Shown piece by piece: positions 8,541 to 17,723 of a DNA stretch of 30,394 nucleotides. The notes under the pieces were generated by a model that saw only the letters and a list, made by a program, of their open reading frames with translations, did not search any database and was not told where the DNA came from. The stretch is from positions 1 through 30,394 of the forward strand of contig CAICTM010001378.1 in NCBI GenBank assembly GCA_903772945.1, in the 5' to 3' direction. The DNA is from Seminavis robusta (taxonomy: Eukaryota > Bacillariophyta > Bacillariophyceae > Naviculales > Naviculaceae). Every line of letters starts with the position of its first letter. The stretch's first letter is position 1. A program made the translations under genes and the position numbers.

Positions 8541-10196
8541 ATGATGAGGGTTGCTGCGAGAGGTCCCTCGTTTGTTCGATCCGTCGGCAATTCCCGCACA
8601 ATGGCCATTGGCCTGTCTTCGTCTGGTGGCAGTGGCCAGTATCTCATGTCGGCGCTACCACTCCCACCACGACAACAACAACAACAATCAAACCAAGCAA
8701 GGCTGTCTTCTACGTTCAGCAGCAGCCATCAACGAAAAACTACCATGAGGGCCAATGTCTTGATTGCCGTCGCAGCCGTGGTATCGCTACGACCCATTAT
8801 GACCATGGCCGAAGGAAGAACGGCGCGGGAAGAAGAACCTCCACAAAGCAAAATTTGGAAATATCCCAATGGAAAATCGTGTCCTTACTACGGTTGTCCC
8901 TTGTTTCCCATTGATGTTGTGAAAACTCCAGCCAATCATCAACATCATCAGCGACTTCATGCTCCCGAAGCTCTGGAAAGTCTCTCGGAAATTCGCAACA
9001 AGACACGACAAGAAATCCAACCACCCGTGGAACGAACGTTATCCACGGCTGCCACGCACGATATGGCCACCATTACCATGACGGGGTACAAGGGAGGATC
9101 CGTAGCCACACAAATCAATCAAGACAGAGCCTTTGTGGTGGGACCCTATTATATTACTACTGATGAAAATGAAAATACAAATAATAGTACCGAACGGCGA
9201 TTATTGGGAGTGTTCGATGGACACGCGGCGCGTGGTGAAATTGTGTCGGAATATGCCGTGCAACAAATTGGTCCCTTGCTGGCACAAAAATTACAGGCCG
9301 CATTGGACACGGCTGCTCCCAACAATGTCCAGGACGATGAGATCTCCACCACCAAACGCGTCTTGCACGAAACCTTTGTCGAATTGGATCAAACGGCACC
9401 CGCCGATCCTACGGGAGGATGTACCGCATCGGTTGTATTGTTGCAAGGGCAACACGTCTATATTGCCAATGCGGGAGATTCCCAATCCATCATTGGCATT
9501 TATCGCAAAAAGACACAACAAACATCCATTGTCTACATTAGTCGAGAAGACAAACCCAGTTTGCCAGACGAACGTCAACGAGTCGAAGATATGGGAGGAT
9601 ACGTCTACATACCCGTGCGAGGGACTTCGAGGGTCGTTTATGTCAATCCCCGCACGGGAGCACAAACTGGATTGGCCATGAGTCGGAGTCTTGGTGACTG
9701 GGCCTTTGGAAAATTGGGGGTCATTCCCGATCCCATTGTCGATGTGTTGAACATTCCCGACGTTGTACAACAGGAATTGGCCAAATCACGGGCCGATGTA
9801 TCGGATTGTTGGGAAATTGATGACGATGGTGTTATTCAACGCAGCAAAAATAAGAACGACAAAGAATGTCAATCGCAGTCGGAACCACCGGCATCCGGTG
9901 ATGACGACGATGATGTGCACATTTTTGCCGTGTCGGCCACGGATGGAATGCTCGATTATGTGAACAAGGAGGGCATTGCACAAGTTGTAGCACAGTCCTT
10001 GTTTGAAGAACAGGGGTTGCATCCCGCCACGGCTTGTGAACTGCTCGTCACCACGGCCGCACAGGGATGGGATACCTACAGACAGGGGAGGTATCGGGAT
10101 GACATTGCCATTGCCGTATCGACACTGAGAGTACCCGCTTCAGCAGCAACAGCATCGTCGTCGTCCAAGGAAGCATCACAAAAAGAAGAATTGTAG
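8541..10196 (+). CDS. PP2C-type Ser/Thr phosphatase with secretory or organellar leader (paralog 2)
   Basis: A 551-residue PPM/PP2C phosphatase, clearly a paralog of the gene upstream. Motifs: INQDR (D195), FDGHA (D226), GGCTASVVL, IANAGDS (308-314), SREDKPS followed by an E.QRVEDMGG box, GLAMSRSLGDW (377-387), SATDGML (D468) and YRDDIAI (D520/D521). The normally invariant Gly after DGH is Ala here. The Cys box CPYYGCPL (114-121) matches the paralog. An acidic, Cys-containing insert (~412-458) separates the SRSLGD and ATDG motifs. Two starts are plausible. From 8541 the chain begins with an Arg-rich, acid-poor stretch (MMRVAARGPSFVRSVGNSR), then poly-Gln. From the in-frame ATG at 8745 it begins MRANVLIAVAAVVSLRPI, a typical signal peptide. 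The annotation takes the longer form. Enzyme class secure; targeting uncertain. Confidence 0.9.
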   Translation: MMRVAARGPSFVRSVGNSRTMAIGLSSSGGSGQYLMSALPLPPRQQQQQSNQARLSSTFSSSHQRKTTMRANVLIAVAAVVSLRPIMTMAEGRTAREEEPPQSKIWKYPNGKSCPYYGCPLFPIDVVKTPANHQHHQRLHAPEALESLSEIRNKTRQEIQPPVERTLSTAATHDMATITMTGYKGGSVATQINQDRAFVVGPYYITTDENENTNNSTERRLLGVFDGHAARGEIVSEYAVQQIGPLLAQKLQAALDTAAPNNVQDDEISTTKRVLHETFVELDQTAPADPTGGCTASVVLLQGQHVYIANAGDSQSIIGIYRKKTQQTSIVYISREDKPSLPDERQRVEDMGGYVYIPVRGTSRVVYVNPRTGAQTGLAMSRSLGDWAFGKLGVIPDPIVDVLNIPDVVQQELAKSRADVSDCWEIDDDGVIQRSKNKNDKECQSQSEPPASGDDDDDVHIFAVSATDGMLDYVNKEGIAQVVAQSLFEEQGLHPATACELLVTTAAQGWDTYRQGRYRDDIAIAVSTLRVPASAATASSSSKEASQKEEL

Positions 10197-10818
10197 TACT
10201 ACCTCCAGAAATATTTTGATTTGAGCTACCTACCTACCAAACCAACTTGTAAGCATTTTGAAGCAGCAGTTTTCATTGGTTTGGTTTTCCGTCATTGCCC
10301 TGGTTTTAGTAGTTTCGTTTCCCACAATTCTCTAAACTCTCTAGCTAGCTGGTGTCGACCGGAACTACCGTAGCTTGCTAGTAGAGGGACTTATATGCAT
10401 GCAACTAACTGAGGAACTGGAAAGGCTGCCAAGCAGATGTAGAGTTGACCGTCTTCATGGCACCACTTGCCCAGCACAGATAATCCTGATTCGCCCCTCC
10501 AGCAGAGACAAGGGGCAATCAACACGGGGCAAACGAGCGCTTACGGTACAAAATCAACTTGACCGCAAGGTTGGGCTACAGTAGCTACCAACCAGGAAGT
10601 GTTGATGGGGAGCAACAATCAGCTCACGCTGCTTTCGACAAAGAGTAAGTGTGAGTCTTAAAAAGTGTTCGGAATGAAAAAAACGGCCAAGTCGCGTGTC
10701 TTGTCCCTGCTGGAAGCGTCCACAAAGGAACCTCCAAAAGGAGAAGGACAGCTGCAGGTACCAGTATTGTGTTATCCTTGGGCCCTCGAAGTACCGTACA
10801 GTTAGTTATCACTTCATC
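10197..10818. other. Non-coding spacer upstream of the calpain gene
   Basis: About 620 bases with no supported gene. A CTACCTACCTACC run follows the PP2C stop (about 10227). GGTACC (10757-10762) and GTACCGTAC (10791-10799) lie within 65 bases of the calpain ATG and so are probably in its promoter or leader. Confidence 0.4.
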
Positions 10819-13800
10819 ATGTCTGGAAAGGACGAGGCAATTGAGTTGTTATCCGACGATGAGATTGAGAACACAAAGCCACCGGCAGTGTCGGCGCAAC
10901 CAGCCGCCACCATCAAGAAGGCAAGCGTTGGAGCGAACCGTGGCAAAATGAAGGCTGCTCCAAAGCGTGGAAAACAGGCGCGTCCTCTGCAAGCAGGGAT
11001 TGTGTTGGAAGAGGATGTGGAGGCCATTGTCCAACAACAATCCGACGCCGTGGACCGATTGAACACGTTTGTCCATGAGCAGTTGCAGCGCCGGAAACAA
11101 GGCAAACAGACCGAGTTATATCATGACCCAGATTTTCAATGTGCCCCTTCGTCCATTCAAGGAAGTCGCAAGGAGGGAAAGGCTGTGAAATGCAAGTGTG
11201 GAGTGGAAGTTCAGCTTGCCTTTTCCGTCAAAGGGCCGAATAGCGGGCGTCCCTATTGGACCTGTGGAAAGCCCAAACACCACCAAAAGGGAGGACCCAA
11301 GCGATGCGATTATTTTTCGTGGGCATTTCGAGCGGAAACGATGCATTGGTATGTTTTGCATGGCAATTGGTAATAATGTGCCAATGACCATGCATTTTGT
11401 ATGCATCTCTAATACATGTACAATTCTTTCTCCCGTTTTGCAGGTACCGCTTTGGAGAGCATTTGGGGCAAACCATTGTTGGACCGGGAGGCTTCCAGGC
11501 GGCGCATTTGGTCCAGGGCAAATTGGGTACTTGTTGGTTCCTATCCACGCTTGCTGTTGTGGCTGAACGCCCTGATTTGATCTCTAGAATTATCGGAGGG
11601 CCCCAGCCTGGTCTCCCGTTTGGAATATTAAAAGTCAACATGTTTCAGGATGGATTTTGGACGCCTGTCCTTGTGGACAACTTTCTTCCATGCATCCTGG
11701 ATGGCGAATCGGAGGTGCAACAAGCAATCAATGCCAGCTTGGGTGTCGTCGCAAACGATGCCAGGTCGGTGGGCAAGTCGGGCAATTCGAAACATGATCC
11801 TACTGCTTTGACACACGACAATCGCCGCATTCTATCTGCTGTCCAAGCGTTCTTGCAGGAACAGCAGCAACCATCAACCAACCCATACGCTAAAAAGGAG
11901 CCAGTTACGGGAGAGGCATGGCGCAGCTATCTCAAGGATTCAGCAGAGTCGACAATTCGCTCCAATGTCCCACTGGATTTGAACAGAAAGGTCACAATCC
12001 AAGACCTGGCGTACTCCAAGGGAAAGGAGATGCAGCTTTGGCCATCGCTGCTGGAGAAAGCATATGCAAAATGTCATGCATCCTTCAATGCTGTTTCCGG
12101 GGGATGGCTTGACGAGGCATTCCTGGATCTCACTGGGAGTCCAACGCTGTCATTTTCCCTAATGAGCTCAGGCTTTGACGCGCGACATTTCTGGTACAAG
12201 CTGCTCTCTTTTCACCATCAGCGACTACCCATTGGCTGTGCCACGGACTCATCTGCTGGAGGGATCATTGGGAGACACGCTTACTCGATATTGGACGTCC
12301 ATGAATTGAAGAATGTGCCGGCTGAATTTTTTCACAACAAATTGGCCGATCGAAGCCTGGGCAATGTCAGTGGATTTACCTCCTTTGATCAAACACTCCG
12401 ACTCGTTCGAATTAGAAATCCTCATGGGCGTGGGGAATGGAAAGGCGAATGGTCGGACAATGACAGTCAATGGAGAAAGTTGCTCCTCCATCTCCATCGC
12501 GAGGGCTCAACGCTACCACCTCCTTCCCTGGTGGATGATGGTACCTTCTACATTGCCTATGACGAGTTCCTGATGGCATTTAGTACTGTCACCGTTGTAC
12601 TTGCATTCGAAGGAAACCACGCTCGGTCGTTCGCGTCGAACTTTCCCGAGAAATTATCGACCCACAGATGCACGCGTGCTTTTGAAGTTGCCCTCATTTC
12701 GCAAGAAGCAGGAGGGCCCGCACGAGATACGGTCGAATTGTACGTCATGGGCATCCAAAAGACTCGACGAGGTGCATCACTAGGTCGAACCGACAGGAAA
12801 GTTTCCTATAAGATCTCGGATCTCGGTCTACTGATTGCCAACGAGGGCTACAACACTGTTGACGGGTCCATGTTGGGCTTCAAGAAGGCTGGACACCACC
12901 GAATCATTCTGAATCGAAAAAAGAACAACCAATGCGTAGTCATGCCAGTGTCGTTCGGCCATCCGGCGGCTACAGACCCGGAGAAAAGCTTCTCCGTCAG
13001 GTTCGTGGCGGACGCTCCTCTAATGATTCGTGAACTTCCAGAAGTCCCTCGGATGGATCTTGTTTTGCACAAGTTTTGCTTTCAACCCATTCGAAACATG
13101 GGCCAGCGGAAATGCAAGGTTGTGCTGGATGATAAAGAGGGTGTTCAGTTGTACGGTGAGCCTCGCTATCGGGTCATCCAAGTTGACTGTTTGGCCGACG
13201 GAGGTGGGGTTGTATTTGTTTATGGCTGTATCAATCGACGTCTACTGAAGCGAAAGGATGTCACAAACGACAGGAAAGACTTCAGCCTAAATCTGCAGTT
13301 GGAAGCAACCTGTCGTGGAATGATGTGTCGCACTGAAACGGGCTTTCTCGACCACGAGACCATCGCCAAGGGCAAGAAGTTCCAAGCTGCGTGGCGTAGG
13401 TTCACTTGTCAGTTTCCCTTCGAAGTTAAGACTCGCGTTCTATTTGTTTTGGTTCAATCTGGCCAAGATACAGAAATGGGCTCTGTGACAGGGAAATGCC
13501 AAATCAATGAAGCTTCTTCAGTGGTCAGGCAAAAGGCGTTGAAACAGGCTGTCATAACTACAAGTGGGGGATTGGCAACCAAAGATACTGCCTGCACGAT
13601 CTCGTACGAGAGCTTTGGCATTTTCAACAACGAATGCGACGTTGAGTCTGAGGATGATTCCTTGCATAATGCAATGTTTGGTTCAATCGACGCCTTGGCT
13701 GCTTCGGGTGCTGGGTTTGTCGGTGGGTTTGGGCTCGATGGATTTGACCCTGAGTTGGAGCAAGCACTGGCTCTGCCACGAGGCGACTTGGAGTTGCAAG

Positions 13801-14330
13801 CCGCTCTTGAGATGAGCAAGGCCGACACAACCACACGCAGCAATTCAGGTGTGGCGGCAATGAGTGAAGACGAGGCCATTCGGGTGGCGCTACAACTCAG
13901 CAAAGGCGACAATTTTTTAGAACCCGCAGCCAGAAACTTTTACAAAGATTATCAAACGGCAGAGGACCAGGCCCTTCAAGAAGCCATAAAGCGTTCTTTG
14001 CAAGCTGAAAAGTCGACATCAAACGGAGAGGTTGTTGTCCTTGATGATGTTGCAGATGGAGCCGCTGACCACATTCCTCCGCCGTCCAAAAAGCAAAGGA
14101 CCGCAAGCGACGAAGTCATCGAAATCGACGACGACAGCGATGCCGATGAGGAACAGGCTCGCGAAGACGACAACAAGAAGGGAGAAGATTCAGCTACCCC
14201 TACATGTACCGGTATCGAAGCTGACGACGACGACAAGGAGGGGAAAGGCGCTGGTGATAGAAGCACGGAGCTTGCCGAGAGGCGAAGACGTGCCGCGGAG
14301 GCAGCGGAAAAGCGTCTCCGGTTGAACTAA
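10819..14330 (+). CDS. Calpain-family cysteine protease with GRF zinc finger, SUMO-interacting and ubiquitin-interacting motifs
   Basis: Two exons, 10819-11348 and 11444-14330, joined across a 95-bp intron (GTATGT..TTTTGCAG), give 1,138 residues. The order is a SUMO-interacting-like motif IELLSDDE (8-15); a GRF-type zinc finger (C125, C127, C149, C163, with PNSGRPYWTC and a DYFSW end); then a calpain catalytic core. In the core, GKLGTCWFLS carries Q201 and C207, RHAYSILDV carries H455 and RIRNPHGRGEWKGEWSD carries N502, so the triad is intact. KEMQLWPSLLEKAYAK marks the second subdomain. The Cys-His spacing (248) is longer than in classical calpains (about 157) because of a Ser/Asn-rich insert near 260-350. 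A beta-sandwich-like region follows. The C-terminus has three UIM-like helices (about 957-971, 984-999, 1015-1031), two further SIM-like acidic motifs (VVVLDD near 1040; DEVIEIDDDSD at 1066), and basic clusters (PSKKQR, ERRRR) suited to nuclear import. No EF hands are seen. Protease class secure; a role on ubiquitin/SUMO-modified DNA-bound targets is inference. Confidence 0.9.
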
Positions 14331-14653
14331 GGTCCAATCGGCATCGCGTTCTTCCATTCAGCCAGTGCTCGAACGAGCGAAAACTGAAAGTGTGAAGCGG
14401 GGGTTGAAATGAATAATGCGTTGGCAACTAGAGGGAAACTATTTAAGAATATCATGCAGACAAAATACCGTCTTCTACCGGTACGTAGGTGCGGGTTATG
14501 CACACGTTTGAACTAGTCCAGAGACTGTGCAATGCCCCTGTCATCTCGGAGCGGTAAAGCTAATACGGCAGCGAAGTCGAGGCTGCCCCAAACTATCGGC
14601 GAACAGCTACCAGTAGTGGCTGCCTGGAAGGAAATCCTTTCGTCATTTGTTGT
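14331..14653. other. Convergent 3' spacer between calpain and methyltransferase
   Basis: About 320 bases between two converging stop codons, so it holds the 3' UTRs of both genes. TACCGGTAC occurs at 14476-14484. No gene or strong hairpin was seen. Confidence 0.4.
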
Positions 14654-16472
14654 CTATGCCTTGATGGAAGATTTGACTTTTTCGAGCCAAGCTTTGTGCG
14701 CTTCAACTGACCATTGAAGAGGACGGAATGATTCTGGCAAGACACTCTCACCCTTTGATGGATCACATTCTCTGTGTATGTGTACCCCACCTTCTCTTCC
14801 TTTGTAGCAGCCCTGCTCTGCCAGCAAGTGGGCGTGCTCAGGTAGAGCGGCTACGGCAGGATTGATGAAGACTAACATGTTGAGCCATACATGCTGAGAG
14901 AAAACGCAATGGAAGATGTGAGAGCGATAGGTCGAGACTCAAATATATAGCTGGCCCAAAACGGTCCTTGCGCGCAAAGCAACATACCTGAGCATTGTAA
15001 TGCTCACCATCTGGTCCAAGTGCTTCTAGCGCCTTATCGGGGTTGTTTTTGTTGGCTGCCCCCTCCCTGTTCTCTATGGATGCAACGTGGCGAATCTCTT
15101 CTGTGAGCTCCTTGCTGTAGACAAATCCAAAAGAGGTCATCCGTGTAATCCACCATTCTGGGCTGTGAACTTCCACGTGATGCCTGTCATGAATAACAAC
15201 AGCAAGCCAATTCGTGCAGTTGAGATGGATACTGTAAACGGGCAACACCCATGATGTGACCGACCTTTGATAAACTCACCAACCGCCCCAGCGACTGTGA
15301 GACACAAACAGATAGGCTGCCTTGCGCATTGCCTGAATGTAGTTGTGCTGATAATTGCGCCCTGTGTTTGTTCCCAGACAAAAAAATCGAGGTGAGTTGG
15401 AAGTTGGAAGCGAGTGGTAGCTAAGACGACAGCAACCACAGGAGAGAGATACTCACCAACATGCTCGAGAAACTCGACAGACCACACGGCACTGTAGCAC
15501 AGGGTAGAACGTGGACGTTGACATCAAAAGACCATCGACATCATAACATGCAGTGTGTGTCAGAAGAAGATCAAGTAAGTATACAACAACGCAATCAATT
15601 CTCGTCACAAAATATTTGACTCCCAAACTAACTGATGAATGGACACGTACTCGTAGGTTTTGCCGGGCCAGTAAGGACCTCTACTAAAATCGTGTTCCAC
15701 AACCTGGTTGGCGGGATCTGGCAACAAGCTATGCTCCACGGCGTCATGACTCCCCTCCAGGCAGAGGACATCCACACCATTGCTTTCAAAGTACAAAGTG
15801 GAGACTCCCTTGCCACAGCCAACGTCAATGAGTGATTTCACCCCGATCGAGTTGATCATGTGTTTCCACACGGCAGGGCTGACCCCTTGGCCGTCATATG
15901 CCGTGAAACCTCCAAGGTGCTCCTGTTTCAATGTTGTGTAGATTGGGTTGGTTGGGTTTAGTGTACCATTAGATAGATAGGCAGAAAAGATAAAGTAGAG
16001 TCGCAGTTGAGACGGTTGGTCCATTATGCATACATCATGATTCACACAATCTATCTTATTTTCGCATGCAACTGAATGAATCGAATCGAATCGAATCAAA
16101 CTCATGCACTCAACTGACCTTGTCTCCTTGTCCTCCATAAATCTTTTTTCGGTTGATGGTGGCATCCTCTTCCTTGGAAAGACGAATGGATGGCAAGGCT
16201 TGTGCTTGTCCTTCTGGAATGGCGAGTGGATAGCTGTTGGTGGATGGCTGTATGAGATTATCTGTCGTCTGAGCTATAGCTTGTGTCCCTTGTGCTTGCT
16301 GCGTCTTTTCCACAGTTTTGACCGCCGCCTTGGTTTCCATTCCAACTTGGACTCCGACCGTGTAGACCGAACAGGCTGATATCACGAGAAGCACGCCCAT
16401 TACAACCACCTTGACGACAAGAGTGCTGCCTTCTTTCGAAGGCGCATTATGCTTGAACAACTTGATGCCCAT
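14654..16472 (-). CDS. Type II membrane-anchored SAM-dependent methyltransferase (six exons)
   Basis: Six minus-strand exons give a clean 392-residue protein: 16119-16472, 15651-15922, 15457-15491 (only 35 nt), 15280-15361, 14988-15183 and 14654-14893. Introns are 94-196 bp; donors are GTCAGT, GTACGT, GTGAGT, GTGAGT and GTATGT, and every acceptor is CAG. All phases fit. A short cytosolic N-terminus is followed by one hydrophobic segment (about 16-40) and a Gln/Thr-rich stem, the layout of Golgi type II enzymes. The catalytic domain has SAM-binding motif I, LIDVGCGKG (149-157), the motif II acid in VLCLEGS (E174), and motif DAVWSVEFLEHVG (209-221), assembled across three exons. The following exons carry YLFVSHSRWGGWHHVEVHSP and WWITRMTSFGFVYS, typical of a Rossmann methyltransferase C-terminal half. 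The acceptor substrate is unknown; a lumenal glycan, lipid or secreted protein is possible. Confidence 0.85.
16078..16097. repeat. (GAATC)4 microsatellite in methyltransferase intron 1
   Basis: Four exact GAATC units lie in the first intron of the methyltransferase gene, about 20 bases downstream (gene sense) of the splice donor. It is likely a length-variable neutral microsatellite. Confidence 0.85.
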
Positions 16473-17119
16473 GGTCTTTTATTAGTTGCGTGCAATTTGC
16501 TTGGGAAGAAAGTAGCAATTGTTGAATGGGGAACTTTTTGGCAGCGGGAAAAAGAGGCTCAATCGTTTTTATGACAACAAGCGCCTTGGAAGTTTCTGAT
16601 TCTACTCGTCCCTACAAACTTCTATTGCTCGTGGTTTTGCAAGTAAGTGATCTCTCTTTGGGCTTGGTTCTGTTTGCCATGGCATTGCCCTCTTCGAATG
16701 CGCACCCCGCAAATTTTGGTGGAAATTCGATGTCTTCTTCTTGGACGTATAGTATCTCTAACCTTACCCAAGCTTTAACTCTAATGATTGTGTCTCTACA
16801 GCTTTCGTCCCCTCCGGGTGTTGGCGAGTGGAGGTTACAGAGAAGGGGTACTGAAATAAGATACAAGACTAGTTTACTGTGCCGAATTGTACTGAAGGTC
16901 AGTTACTTAGACAAATTCAAATATTGCGCCTAACTCTCGTGAGTCTTAATGTGACGGTTGGAGTCTTGCGGAACATAGAAAGACTTATTCCAGGAGGTGG
17001 GATAGTACGTTGAAGCCCTCATTATTTCGTCCTCACAATTTCGTACCTCTACGGTCGTCGTGGAGTCATTGGATTGGATTCGCCTACACAGCCAACTACA
17101 GCTAAGCCAGTACATCACC
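16473..17119. other. Spacer between methyltransferase start and the plus-strand ORF
   Basis: About 650 bases. The left part must hold the methyltransferase promoter and leader. An open frame (16526-16933) has no family match. Inside it a GTAAGT donor near 16642 and a CTCTACAG acceptor near 16800 could bound an intron of an unrecognised plus-strand transcript. The possible left terminus of the transposon-like element begins near 16882. Confidence 0.35.
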
Positions 17120-17716
17120 ATGTTGCATACAGCTAGTGTTGCTTTTAAAGAATGGCTAGATGTTAACAATCGCTACCCATTCAATGAGATTCGGAAGACC
17201 AGGCAGAGCTATGAACTCAAGTATGTTTTGTTGATGGATGAAACTTACAGGGCAAACAGGTACAGCCAGTACTTTGTTCTAAAGGTAAAGTACCTTCCCA
17301 GTGTCATGGTTGAGAAACTCATAATGGAAGAAAAGGCTGTGCCCATGACACCTGATATGACCTGGATTCTGGAGACCATGACTGGATGGGGAGTGAGGCA
17401 GAGTGCTGAGTGGTACAGTGATGTGCTTGCTCTGCTTGCTTTGGTAGTGGAGGAAGGAGATCCTATGACAAAGAAAGAGTTGTGTGCAATCATAGTTAGG
17501 CCACTTATGAGAGATGCACTCTATAATCAGTTTGGTGCGTGGGAGTGGGAAGCCAAAGAGTTCTTACTTACAGAATGGAGTCATTGGTTTGACATTGTGT
17601 GCTGGAGCAAGCACAAGCACAACTTGAGTGGAATGGTGATCAGTAGCCAGCAGTACATAATGCACAGGGCTTCTCTCACTGCTCACAATGGAGTGTATGC
17701 TTACTCAATGCCTTGA
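17120..17716 (+). CDS. Unknown protein encoded in the transposon-like block
   Basis: A 198-residue frame from the first ATG; the frame is open back to a stop at 17003, so a longer spliced form is possible. No family is recognised. The protein is rich in Trp, Met and Tyr, with a segment VWSKHKHN-like near the C-terminus (actually VCWSKHKHN) and alternating amphipathic stretches such as EWYSDVLALLALVVEEGDPM. There is no signal peptide or clear membrane helix. It converges on the transposase-like gene with a 7-base gap between stops, so the two transcripts must overlap at their 3' ends. It may be the element's accessory protein, or an unrelated host gene next to the insertion. Length and continuity make it probably real. 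Confidence 0.5.
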   Translation: MLHTASVAFKEWLDVNNRYPFNEIRKTRQSYELKYVLLMDETYRANRYSQYFVLKVKYLPSVMVEKLIMEEKAVPMTPDMTWILETMTGWGVRQSAEWYSDVLALLALVVEEGDPMTKKELCAIIVRPLMRDALYNQFGAWEWEAKEFLLTEWSHWFDIVCWSKHKHNLSGMVISSQQYIMHRASLTAHNGVYAYSMP

Positions 17717-17723
17717 ATATGTC

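Noticed and set aside
9291..9770. 159-codon minus-strand frame
   Set aside because: Antisense shadow of the second PP2C gene.
13454..13912. 152-codon minus-strand frame with a Ser/Ala/Pro-rich composition
   Set aside because: Antisense shadow of the calpain C-terminal region.
15605..16165. Continuous 186-codon minus-strand frame that could be read as a separate methyltransferase start
   Set aside because: Its upstream part is intron 1 of the six-exon gene, open by chance; splicing from 16119 to 15922 in phase 0 removes it and links the membrane anchor to the catalytic domain.
16526..16933. 135-codon plus-strand frame with internal GTAAGT..CTACAG splice-like signals
   Set aside because: No family signature, low-complexity composition and a position in the methyltransferase promoter; a spliced unknown transcript cannot be excluded, but the frame is not supportable as a gene.
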